Below, one piece after another: positions 36,946-44,895 of a DNA stretch of 64,000 bases; the first letter of the stretch is position 1; each line of letters starts with the position of its first letter. Origin of the DNA: Agromyces ramosus (lineage in GTDB: Bacteria; Actinomycetota; Actinomycetes; Actinomycetales; Microbacteriaceae); contig NZ_JAUSYY010000001.1 in the NCBI RefSeq assembly GCF_030817175.1, positions 3,844,001-3,908,000 on the forward strand. The letters are read 5' to 3'. Made by a program: the position numbers and the translations under genes. The notes beneath the pieces were generated by a model. That model was not told the DNA's origin. It worked only from the letters and a program-made list of their open reading frames with translations, and made no database searches.

Positions 36946-37701
36946 ATGACTACATCGACCAGCCTTCCTCTCGCTGGTAAGACCGCCCTCGTGACGGGGG
37001 CGTCGCGCGGCCTCGGCGCCGGCGTGGCCGTCGAATTGGCGCGGCAAGGCGCAAGCGTCGCCATCACCTACTGGTCATCACCGGAACGCGCTGATTCCGT
37101 CGTGAAGGCGATCACTGACTCTGGCGGCGTCGGATACACCATCCGAGCGAACAACGCTGAGCCAGAGGGCGCACGCGAGGGCGTGCGCGATGCGGTTGCC
37201 GCGCTCGGCTCGCTGGACATCCTCGTGAATAGTGCTGGCGCCGGTTGGTTCGAGCCGTTCCCGGACACCTCCGATGAGCACATCGAGCACACCATCAACC
37301 TCAACGTTCGCGGAACGATCTACACGACACACGAGGCGCTCAAGCATCTTCCCAACGGCGGCCGGATCGTCACCATCGGGAGCGTCACCGCCGAGAGCAT
37401 CCCCTTCCCCGGCGGCGCGATCTACGGCATGAGCAAAGCCGCACTGGTCGCATTCACAAAGGGTTTGGCCCGCGACCTCGGGGGGCGCAAGATCACAGCG
37501 AACATCGTGCAGCCCGGTCCGATCGACACCGAGGGCAATCCTGCCAGCGGACCGTCCGGGGAATTCCTGGCTGGGCTGACTGCGCTGGGATACTTCGCGA
37601 CGCCGACCGACGTAGGCGGACTCGTCGCGTGGATCGCCTCTGATCAGGCGCACTTCATGACCGGCTCAACCGTCACCCTCGATGGCGGCTGGACGGCCTG
37701 A
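36946..37701 (+). CDS. short-chain dehydrogenase/reductase
   Basis: A 251-residue classical SDR: TGASRGLGAGVAVELA, VNSAGAGW, IVTIGSVTAE and YGMSKAALVAFTKGLARDLG carry the cofactor loop and the Ser-Tyr-Lys catalytic set. The ATG at 36946 has ggag 9 nt upstream. It is probably repressed by the divergent TetR protein and co-transcribed with the LLM gene 37 bp downstream. Confidence 0.85.
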   Translation: MTTSTSLPLAGKTALVTGASRGLGAGVAVELARQGASVAITYWSSPERADSVVKAITDSGGVGYTIRANNAEPEGAREGVRDAVAALGSLDILVNSAGAGWFEPFPDTSDEHIEHTINLNVRGTIYTTHEALKHLPNGGRIVTIGSVTAESIPFPGGAIYGMSKAALVAFTKGLARDLGGRKITANIVQPGPIDTEGNPASGPSGEFLAGLTALGYFATPTDVGGLVAWIASDQAHFMTGSTVTLDGGWTA

Positions 37702-37738
37702 GCCGCTCGGAGGAGTGAACGTGAGGAGAGGAGTCACC

Positions 37739-38623
37739 ATGCAGAACGACATGGCTTCAGTCGCGCCGGTGGGCCGTCTTGGAATCTGGAGTCTGGAGTT
37801 GCGGGGGGCGGACAAGGCCAGAATTCATGACGCCGCCGCAGCGCTTGACAGCCAGGGCTGGTCCGCGCTCTGGATTGCAGGTGCGAACGGGCCCGGCTTG
37901 TGGCCAGATGCAGAGGGGCTCCTCTCCGCCGCCCCCCACACGTCCGTGGCATTCGGAGTGATGAGCATCTGGAGCCCAGACGCTCGCATCGCGATCGCTG
38001 AACACCCTCGCCTCGTGGCGACATACGGGAAACGCCTGATCCTGGGCTTGGGCGTCAGCACACCCCAGACAGCCGCCGCAGTGGGTGCCGAGTTCGGGTC
38101 GCCGTTGACCGCGATGAATCGCTACCTCGACGAACTCGACGCCGCGAAACCCGCTCTGAACGGCGATCGAATACTCGGCGCTCTGGGCCCCCGAATGGTC
38201 GCCCTCGCCCGCAACCGCGCCGCCGGCATCCATCCGTTCCTCGTGACTCCGGAATCCAGCAATGCGAACCGGGCGATTCTCGGCCCGGACGCGCTCATCG
38301 CACCCCACCAAGCGGTGGTGCTCGAAACCAACCCGGTGAAGGCTCGTGCGATTGCCCGACGCGGGATCGGCATGTTCATCGGCTTGCCGAGCTATCAGGC
38401 CAACCTTCGGCGTCTGGGCTTCGGTGATGACGACTTGGTCCCCGGTGGCAGCGACCGTCTGATCGACGCAACCGTTGCGTGGGGGTCCCTTGACGACATC
38501 CACCGTCGAATTCGCGACCACTGGGGCGCCGGAGCAGACCATGTGGCTCTTCACGTGCTCTCCGCACACGGCCGCTTGCCGACCGCCGAATGGCAGGAGC
38601 TCAGTGCCTTGATCCCATCATGA
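37739..38623 (+). CDS. LLM-class (F420-dependent type) oxidoreductase
   Basis: A 294-residue luciferase-like TIM-barrel protein of the TIGR03620 type: GRLGIWSLELRG, AAALDSQGWSALWIAG, HPRLVATYGKRLILGLGV and VAWGSLDDIHRRIRDHWGAGADHV. These use coenzyme F420 or FMN. The ATG at 37739 follows aggagaggag. It probably forms an operon with the SDR gene. Confidence 0.82.
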   Translation: MQNDMASVAPVGRLGIWSLELRGADKARIHDAAAALDSQGWSALWIAGANGPGLWPDAEGLLSAAPHTSVAFGVMSIWSPDARIAIAEHPRLVATYGKRLILGLGVSTPQTAAAVGAEFGSPLTAMNRYLDELDAAKPALNGDRILGALGPRMVALARNRAAGIHPFLVTPESSNANRAILGPDALIAPHQAVVLETNPVKARAIARRGIGMFIGLPSYQANLRRLGFGDDDLVPGGSDRLIDATVAWGSLDDIHRRIRDHWGAGADHVALHVLSAHGRLPTAEWQELSALIPS

Positions 38624-38652
38624 CGAAAGACGCCGGACCTCTGAAGGGCAGG

Positions 38653-38999
38653 CCGTCGTCGTTGGCGAGGCCGATGCCCTCACTCGAGAAGGCATCGTGA
38701 GGATGCTCGAGATCGCCGGGTTGACGTTGTGGCCGCGGTCGCCGATGCCCGGGAGCTCATCCGGGCCGCCGATGAGCACCGGCCCGATGCGGTGCGGACC
38801 GACGTCCAGATGCCCCGACACATAGCGACGATGGACTTCAGGCGGCTCTGGTGATTCGAGCCGGGCATTTGGGAACCGGACTACTCGTCCTCTCGCATTT
38901 CCTGGGACGACTGGTACGCGCTTGGCCTGGTCGCGGACGGCGCCGGCGGGATTGGATACCTCCTGAAGGCGAAGGTCGCGAACGCCGAGTTCTTATGCA
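38653..38999 (+). pseudogene. NarL/LuxR-type response regulator receiver domain, frameshifted remnant
   Basis: Read across three frame changes (about 38722, 38820 and 38910) the DNA encodes a receiver domain: VVVGEADALTREGIVRMLE, then DVVAAVADARELIRAADEHRPDAVRTDVQMP, then SDDGLQAALVIRAGHLGTGLLVLSHF, then YALGLVADGAGGIGYLLKAKVAN. These match the usual order of receiver strands and helices, including the Asp-x-x-MP segment and the Lys. The C-terminal LuxR HTH is absent. Confidence 0.75.
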
Positions 39000-39056
39000 G
39001 ATCAGAGGCGATTTCGGTGTGCCACTGCAGCCGGCAAACAACTTTCCCCATTGCAA

Positions 39057-39148
39057 TTTCTGCAGATAGGGGATTTTCTGATGGTCAAGTCTCTTAACCG
39101 TTTTTCCACAAAGCTCGCTCAGGCTGAAGTGTTTGGGCGACCGGCTAG
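39057..39148 (+). repeat. direct repeat copy 2
   Basis: 39057-39090 matches 43557-43590 (tttctgcagataggggattt identical, then ctgatggt-aagt). 39078-39118 matches 32607-32647 at about 38 of 41 bases. This copy links the other two and lies just outside the left inverted repeat. Confidence 0.8.
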
Positions 39149-39312
39149 TGGGCGCCGGTGACTGCCGATTCGACGTGGCGCCAGAAACGTTCAAAAACCC
39201 GGGTTTCGACCGCGCGCCGCGCGCGGAGTCCTGGGCGGCAGATCAGGGGTGTGCCGCCGAGGCTCCGCGAGGTTCTGACCACCTCGAAATGACGGGTCCA
39301 AAACCATCGTTA
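39135..39312 (+). repeat. left copy of ~180-bp inverted repeat
   Basis: Its reverse complement matches 43307-43488 at roughly 85-90 percent by eye, from aacgatggtttt through cggtcgaaacccggg to ctagccggtcg. It faces the right copy, so the pair encloses about 4 kb. Confidence 0.85.
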
Positions 39313-39489
39313 TTGAGCCCGTCGTGGCAACAAGTTGCTTTGCGGTTTGCTAGCAAGTCGTAGCCGGCTTCCAATGTCTCAGGGTGTGATCCCGCCGGGA
39401 TTCTTTCCACAGGATCTAACGAACAGCCGTCTTCGTGGTTTCGGACGCCATACTTCTCTCATATGGCCGTGGACTGATTGGAGAGCGAC

Positions 39490-39999
39490 TTGGTTCGGAG
39501 AAAAACGGCTCGGGAACCGATGGTGCTGGCAGCGGTCGTGCTATTCGGGCTGGTGATCACCGGGTGCTCTCCCACTGCGGCGGCAGGTGAACGGACGCCG
39601 CCCCCGTCCGCTGATGATGGGAAGCCAGCAGCGGCAGAAGGCACACCACTGGATTCCGCGATCGCGGCTACGTGCGCAGCGGTGAGCACGATTGACACGA
39701 CTGTCCACAACGCCCACCAGGGTCACTCGCTCGGCACCGTTACCGAAGAGCAGTACGTCGCAGTCATCGAGTCCGGCTACACCGCCTATCTGTCGCTGAC
39801 CGCGTTCCCTGCGTCGCAGCGGGGCCTTCGCGACCAGATCGAAGCGGCCATCGAGTACATCGAAGCCAACCCGGACAGTGCATCGGGCGCTCGATTCGAC
39901 CCCACGAGCGCGGGGTACTACGAGGCACATCTGCCGATAATGGAGGCCTGCAGTTCGAATCTCTCAGAACTGGCAACGTTCTCAACGACCGGCGGTTGA
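39490..39999 (+). CDS. putative lipoprotein
   Basis: A 169-residue secreted lipoprotein, unrecognised. The signal peptide ends in the lipobox LVITGC; a Pro/Ala/Gly-rich linker and an Ala-rich helical domain with two cysteines follow (IAATCAAVSTIDTTVH, IMEACSSNLSEL). The TTG at 39490 has ggagag 4 nt upstream; another TTG lies at 39478. It is inside the inverted-repeat-bounded segment. Confidence 0.65.
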   Translation: MVRRKTAREPMVLAAVVLFGLVITGCSPTAAAGERTPPPSADDGKPAAAEGTPLDSAIAATCAAVSTIDTTVHNAHQGHSLGTVTEEQYVAVIESGYTAYLSLTAFPASQRGLRDQIEAAIEYIEANPDSASGARFDPTSAGYYEAHLPIMEACSSNLSELATFSTTGG

Positions 40000-40071
40000 C
40001 CAGACGGTGGGGACCCAGAGGCATAACCTGCCGTCTCGTGGTACCGACTCGCAATCGGGCAGAGAACTATC

Positions 40072-40425
40072 ATGACCGACGGAAAGGATGGTCGGCTTGA
40101 TCAGCCGCCAAGGAACCGACGACGCGCGACCCTAGTCGTGTTCCTACTTGGTGTTGTCGTTCCCGCGTTCCTCGCATTTGACCAAATGTTCAGCATCGGT
40201 TTGCAGAACTCGAACCTCTTCAATGTCTCTAATCCGAATCCAATCGACGCTCAGACGGATCCTATGATTCGGGCCACGGCAGTTGTTCTAGGCGCGTCAG
40301 TGATCGCCTTGGCCGTGTTTGCGATGTACGAACGACGGCACGGACTACGCCGCGCCTCTTCCATCGTTTTCTTGATAGTGGCCATCGCGCTGCTGGCGTT
40401 GAACCTATTCGTTCTCTTCGGTTGA
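40072..40425 (+). CDS. small membrane protein
   Basis: A 117-residue protein with a basic N-terminus and three hydrophobic spans (about 20-38, 67-84, 96-115). I recognise no family. It lies 72 bp after the lipoprotein gene on the same strand, within the inverted-repeat segment. Confidence 0.6.
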   Translation: MTDGKDGRLDQPPRNRRRATLVVFLLGVVVPAFLAFDQMFSIGLQNSNLFNVSNPNPIDAQTDPMIRATAVVLGASVIALAVFAMYERRHGLRRASSIVFLIVAIALLALNLFVLFG

Positions 40426-40642
40426 CCGTCCAACTAAGACCCTTGGTGATGTGAGCGGTGGCGCCACCGTCACGTACACGCGCGCAAGACGGACGGACGC
40501 CCGGCAGCCGTCGGCTTCGGTGTCAGAAACGATCGTATGTGAGCCATCCGGTTTCGGTGACGCGATGGCGTGGCGGGGTTACGGCGTGAGACGGTCGTCC
40601 ATAGCAAGTTGGTGGTTCGTTCGACACTCTGAGGAGGTGCGT

Positions 40643-41281
40643 GTGCGCTCATCCGTACCGATTCCCGGCGAGCCTTGGCCGCATGACATGGTGATCACGG
40701 TCGACGACGATCTCGGCTCACTCGTCGAGTTGCTCTGGATTCGCGAAGCATGGGGGCTGAAACCTCTCGGCGACGATCTTCCGCCACTGCTCGTCAACCC
40801 ACCCCAGCTCGGTACGAACGAGGACGAAGAGTTCGATGCCGAAGCGTGGCAAGCAGGTTGGCCAGACCTCTGGGTCGCTGCTCTCCGCCACGCGGGCGAG
40901 ATCCGAGATCCCGGACTGTTCGCTGCCGTTCACAAGACGGCTGACAACTCCGCTGAACGCGCACAGCTGATCGCGCGACTCACGGGGCCATCGTGGCGTG
41001 ACCGTTTCGATGGAGCCGCTCTGGACGAGCGGTATCAGGTCTGGGCAGCCGCGAGATTCCGAGAACGGGTGCAGCGTCCGCTTGTGTCGTTCGAAGACCG
41101 GCCCGAGCGCCAGTCGCTTGATGCTCTCATCACTGCGTGGCGCCGCGGTCTCACCAAGATCGTGACGATCCCGTGCCGCGGTGAGTTCACGAGGGTGATC
41201 GGAGCGCACTCGCTCCTCGTGACCGAAGAGACTCGCAACGACGTCGAGATGTTCAGCGCAGCCCTCCTGCAATTCAGATGA
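40643..41281 (+). CDS. hypothetical protein
   Basis: A 212-residue soluble protein with no recognised family. It is Trp-rich (WPHDM, LLWIREAWG, EAWQAGWPDLWVAAL) and acidic. The GTG at 40643 is chosen for the gaggagg ribosome site 5 nt upstream; the frame is open further upstream. A strong terminator follows. Confidence 0.6.
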   Translation: MRSSVPIPGEPWPHDMVITVDDDLGSLVELLWIREAWGLKPLGDDLPPLLVNPPQLGTNEDEEFDAEAWQAGWPDLWVAALRHAGEIRDPGLFAAVHKTADNSAERAQLIARLTGPSWRDRFDGAALDERYQVWAAARFRERVQRPLVSFEDRPERQSLDALITAWRRGLTKIVTIPCRGEFTRVIGAHSLLVTEETRNDVEMFSAALLQFR

Positions 41282-41360
41282 ACGCGGCGATGCACCCCAC
41301 CACTCTCGGGCGGTCATAAACGATCGTTTCTGAGGCCGCTGGTCGATCCAGAATGACGGA

Positions 41361-41384
41361 AGCCCCGGGCTTTCGCCCGGGGCT
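41361..41384. terminator. bidirectional terminator hairpin
   Basis: A 10-bp perfect stem (agccccgggc with gcccggggct) has a tttc loop and lies between convergent genes. Confidence 0.75.
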
Positions 41385-41459
41385 CACTATCTACTCTCCG
41401 GTCACCGAATATTTGGTGCCGGATACGGCCGTGGCCGTCGTTTCCCGACCCTGATTCCC

Positions 41460-41882
41460 CTAGCCCTCGTCGAGACGGACGTGCACGGTGAACCCGCGCA
41501 CGTCCGTGTCGACGAGTAGTTCTTTTGGCGACAAGAACAGATTTGCCGCGCATGATCCCTCATTTTCGGACCGTGCCGCTACATCGATGGTTTTCGACGC
41601 AACGTCTACCCCGGAAAGCTGTACCTGGGTCGCGCAACCCCCCGATTCAGGGACGGTAAGTACAAGCTTCTGCCCATCGACTCTCGCTGACCAAAGGGCG
41701 TCATCCTCCGGTTCGATGACCTCACCATTGACCTCAACACTCAGCGGTTCGCCGCTATGGTTCTCCGCAAGCGGTTCCGAATCGGACGAGTAGCCAGCAC
41801 ACGCAGAAATCTGGACCGCAATCACTGCGACCGCGGCCAGTACCGCAGTGGCACGAGCAAGGATCACCCCGCGACCGCTCAT
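41460..41882 (-). CDS. putative lipoprotein of the sigma-factor operon
   Basis: A 140-residue lipoprotein with a signal peptide ending at ISAC (Cys about 28), then an extracytoplasmic domain with two cysteines (SGGCATQVQL and EGSCAANLF) that may pair. No family recognised. Its ATG overlaps the sigma-factor TGA (ATGA), so it is co-translated with it. Confidence 0.65.
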   Translation of the reverse strand: MSGRGVILARATAVLAAVAVIAVQISACAGYSSDSEPLAENHSGEPLSVEVNGEVIEPEDDALWSARVDGQKLVLTVPESGGCATQVQLSGVDVASKTIDVAARSENEGSCAANLFLSPKELLVDTDVRGFTVHVRLDEG

Positions 41883-42577
41883 GCAGTCGGCTCGTCGGCG
41901 GGGTCAGGGAGGTAGGCGCTGATATCGGTCGGCTCAGTCGGCGGGAGCTCGATCGCAGGCGAGTTGATAGGAGTCAGATGCATTGTGGGTTCCGTTCTGA
42001 AATGCCGGCGTCCGGGGCGGGGGGTGCCCGTTGGCGGGCTGCTCGTTGAGACGTCTGGCTGGGGCGGCGTCTGGGTGTCGAGTTGATCGCGGAGCTTCGA
42101 CTTTGCGACGGCGTAACGGGACCGGGCAGTGGATGGAGGGATGTCGAGGACCCGGGCGGCGTCGCTGACGCTGAGTCCTTCCCAATGCACCAGGAGGACG
42201 AGCTCACGGAGATCAGCGGTGAGCGCCGAGACGGCGTCGCGTACCGCCATGTTCTCAGCGAGTTGATCCGACGTGCCGGCGTGGGATGCGGCGAGGAACT
42301 CGCGCAGCGCGGTCGTGCCCGCAGTGCGACGCCGGCTGGCCTTGCGCGCGTTCAACAGTGTGTTCCGGGCGAACGTGAACAGCCACGGGCGGAGTGCATC
42401 GTCTTCGACCGGCATGCTCGCTCGTCGCCGCCAGGCGTGCAGCAGCGCATCGCTGAGGACATCGGCCGCATCAGCTGGTGGGTCGATGCGACGTTCGAGG
42501 TACGCGAGGAGGTCGACAGCGTTTGCCCTGATCGCCGCCTCGAGGCGGGCCCTCCGGTCGCGGCTAGTTCCAGTCAT
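41879..42577 (-). CDS. ECF-type RNA polymerase sigma factor
   Basis: A 232-residue sigma-70 family member. Region 2 is VDLLAYLERRIDPPADAADVLSDALLHAWRR and RPWLFTFARNTLLNARK; region 4 is TADLRELVLLVHWEGLSVSDAARVLDIPPSTARSRYAVAKSKL. An unusual Pro-rich tail of about 70 residues follows. ATG 42577 is listed; ATG 42595 is possible. It overlaps the upstream membrane-protein gene by 14 bp and the lipoprotein gene by 4 bp. Confidence 0.82.
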   Translation of the reverse strand: MTGTSRDRRARLEAAIRANAVDLLAYLERRIDPPADAADVLSDALLHAWRRRASMPVEDDALRPWLFTFARNTLLNARKASRRRTAGTTALREFLAASHAGTSDQLAENMAVRDAVSALTADLRELVLLVHWEGLSVSDAARVLDIPPSTARSRYAVAKSKLRDQLDTQTPPQPDVSTSSPPTGTPRPGRRHFRTEPTMHLTPINSPAIELPPTEPTDISAYLPDPADEPTA

Positions 42578-43139
42578 CACGGCTGCCGTCTTCATCGCCG
42601 CAGCGCCCGTCGCCACCGATGGAAAAATGTGCCGGATCGAGCCCACGTGCGCGGACGCCATCGACGACCAGAGTAATGATCGCGTTACTGATGGTCACGC
42701 CATCCGGATCCAGTGGCTTGGGAACTGAGGCCCGGTTCTCCTCGAGCTTGGCCTGATCGATCTGGAGATTCTCGATGTCGGTCTCGCTGAGGATTTCGCG
42801 CGCGGCTATCACCGCAGGGTCGGTTTCCGGAAAGCCGACGTCGGCGAGGATCTTGTAGCCGATCGTGCACAGCTCTCCCGTGGCATTCACCCGCTGGACA
42901 GTGCGATCAGGACTCCCGCTCCACCACCAACCCCGGAAGTCAGGCGTGGCCAGAGACGCCGACGTCCCACCGATGAGTACTGCGAGCACCGCAGTACCCA
43001 GCATCATCCGTCGACGCCCGCGACGCCGGCGCGGGATCCGTTCCTCGACCACCCGCTCAACAAGCCCTTCAAGCTCCCGGCCACGTTTCGCGACGGGCGG
43101 AGCAGCTGACGCGATCGCGTCATCGATGGAGTCGATCAC
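42564..43139 (-). CDS. single-span membrane protein, possible anti-sigma factor
   Basis: A 191-residue protein: acidic cytosolic N-terminus (IDSIDDAIASAA), a basic cluster (RRRRGRRRM), one membrane span (about 53-72, LGTAVLAVLIGGTSASLA) and an external domain with two cysteines. The layout and overlap with the sigma gene suggest sigma control, but no anti-sigma domain is recognised. GTG 43139 follows aggagg. Confidence 0.6.
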   Translation of the reverse strand: MIDSIDDAIASAAPPVAKRGRELEGLVERVVEERIPRRRRGRRRMMLGTAVLAVLIGGTSASLATPDFRGWWWSGSPDRTVQRVNATGELCTIGYKILADVGFPETDPAVIAAREILSETDIENLQIDQAKLEENRASVPKPLDPDGVTISNAIITLVVDGVRARGLDPAHFSIGGDGRCGDEDGSRDDWN

Positions 43140-43306
43140 TTTCACCTCCTGGAGAAGTCCCTCACTCAGTACATGTACCCAGGCGTGAGAAACGTCCAAG
43201 CAGAGCGAAAGATTCTGCCGACAAGGTGCAATCGAGATAGAGACAACCTAACGGTCGTCGGGTCTGCAACAGCGGCACCTATGCCGGTGCATCCAAGGGG
43301 GTCACA

Positions 43307-43488
43307 AACGATGGTTTTTGACCCGTCGTTTCGAGGTGGTCAGAATCTCGCGGGGCCTCGGCGGCAGACACCTGATCTGCCGCCTCGGACTCCGCACGCG
43401 GCGCGCGGTCGAAACCCGGGGTTTTGAACGTTTTTGGCGCCACGTCGAGTCGGCAGTCACCCGCCGGCGCCTACTAGCCGGTCGGCCA
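43307..43488 (-). repeat. right copy of ~180-bp inverted repeat
   Basis: It is the inverted partner of 39135-39312, with only scattered substitutions and a few short length changes. Confidence 0.85.
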
Positions 43489-43556
43489 CCGGACGTCCGG
43501 AAGCGGATGCTCTTGCGGGTGTCGGTTGGCAGGCTCGACCGAGCAAATTCCTGCTC

Positions 43557-43640
43557 TTTCTGCAGATAGGGGATTTGCTGATGGTGAAGTTGCTTAGTTG
43601 ATCTTCAACAGCGCTCTCATCATGAAGGCTGGTTAGTGGT
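43557..43640 (+). repeat. direct repeat copy 3
   Basis: The first 34 bases match 39057-39090 with two substitutions. The rest matches copies 1 and 2 only loosely (cttag, tgaaggct, ttagtgg). Confidence 0.7.
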
Positions 43641-43715
43641 CTGTTCTCGACAGCCACCACGTTGCGTTTGATCCTCGTGGAGTCAGCGAGCGGCGGCGTG
43701 TGGAACCATGTCGTC

Positions 43716-44879
43716 ATGTCCTACGATCTGGCCGTGTATGCGGCACGTGCTTCATCGGTTGAAGAGCTCCGCGATCTTGTGGCTCAGGGCAGTGGGCTTC
43801 AAGTGGATGAGGCGACCGTTCGCACGCTGACCATTGTGCGTGGGGTGCGGCGACGCTACTCGTTCACGGTGGACGGTCCTGACGCTGTCGACTTTGAGGA
43901 CATTCCAGCTGAGGTCGCCGCGGCAGTGCTCGGGGTGCGCTGGTTGTACTCGATTTCGGTGGAGGGTACAACGGAATCCGAGGTGCTCCATGCTGTGAGG
44001 TTCGCTCGACGGCTGGCCCAAGCCCTGAATGGGGCGGTCGTCGACCAACAGACTGATGAAGTCTGGTCGCGGTCTCAATCACGGAAGGTCCAGAAGCCGC
44101 AGCGCGAATCGCGCGTCTCCACCGTTGATGTCGCCTGGTACTGCCTCAGAGAGGATCTGGCCACGGATGCGGCAGTCCTATTTGTCGATGCGGCTCGGCG
44201 ATTCCTGCCTGAGGCCTTGCCGCGGCGGTTCGGCGAGTACGAGCCGTTCCAGGGAAAGCTCGTCGAAGCCGGCTTGGACGGCTTCACGAAAGCATGGGCG
44301 GACGCGACATCGATGTTGTTCACGGCGGGCTCAGGTCCATGCATCGGCGGACACTTGAGCGCTGGCCCAAGCGCGCAGTTTCCAGACCGATTCTGGTCGA
44401 TTTCTCTGACGTTCCACGCTGAGCCGATCCGCGAGGTCGGGTGGCAGGAAGCGCTCCGCGCTCTATTCGTGACACTCGCAGATGAACTCCCCGCCTTCTA
44501 CGCGTCCGCCGAGGTCACCGAGGGGCACATCTGGACCGGTCGATCGCTTTGGTCAGACAGTGAGACCGAGTGGGGGATCAGCCCGGTTCGCTATCGCGAT
44601 GGCTGGACGGGGCTACCGCCGAAGCCGACTTGGTGGACCTGGTTAGGACGACCGTTCATGGAGTATCACTCGGCCTTCCCACCGGATCGAGTGACAGCGA
44701 CCGCTCGTGGCGTGATGTACGAAGCGTCCAAGGTACCCGGCGCTTCAGCCGATCTCGTCTCCTCAAGCGCGTGGTTGCCCGCCGAACTATTCTCAAGCTT
44801 GGCGCCGAATCCGCACCGTCAGCAGCCGGTTCCGCTCGTTCCCGCTCGCGTCATCCCCGCCGATCTGCGACCTGCGTAG
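43716..44879 (+). CDS. hypothetical protein
   Basis: A 387-residue soluble protein of unknown family. It starts MSYDLAVYAARASSVEEL and contains RFARRLAQALNGAVVDQQTDEVW, a string seen in various short uncharacterised accessory proteins. The second half (AWYCLREDLATDAAVLFVDAARRFLPEALP, RFWSISLTFHAEP) looks globular. It is convergent with the recombinase operon and probably island cargo. Confidence 0.6.
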   Translation: MSYDLAVYAARASSVEELRDLVAQGSGLQVDEATVRTLTIVRGVRRRYSFTVDGPDAVDFEDIPAEVAAAVLGVRWLYSISVEGTTESEVLHAVRFARRLAQALNGAVVDQQTDEVWSRSQSRKVQKPQRESRVSTVDVAWYCLREDLATDAAVLFVDAARRFLPEALPRRFGEYEPFQGKLVEAGLDGFTKAWADATSMLFTAGSGPCIGGHLSAGPSAQFPDRFWSISLTFHAEPIREVGWQEALRALFVTLADELPAFYASAEVTEGHIWTGRSLWSDSETEWGISPVRYRDGWTGLPPKPTWWTWLGRPFMEYHSAFPPDRVTATARGVMYEASKVPGASADLVSSSAWLPAELFSSLAPNPHRQQPVPLVPARVIPADLRPA

Positions 44880-44895
44880 AGCGGTCACCAACGTC

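Larger units (their letters stand above)
38624..39489. other. long stretch without an intact gene
   Basis: It holds a frameshifted response-regulator remnant (about 38653-39000), direct repeat copy 2 (about 39057-39148) and the left copy of a 180-bp inverted repeat (39135-39312). Nothing recognisable is seen from 39313 to the next gene. Confidence 0.7.
43140..43715. other. gene-free stretch carrying repeats
   Basis: It contains the right inverted repeat (43307-43488) and direct repeat copy 3 (about 43557-43640). No coding sequence is supported. Confidence 0.7.

Noticed and set aside
32607..43640. Integron-type attC sites
   Set aside because: The direct repeats show no clear attC-like internal palindrome, and the recombinases are not recognised as IntI.
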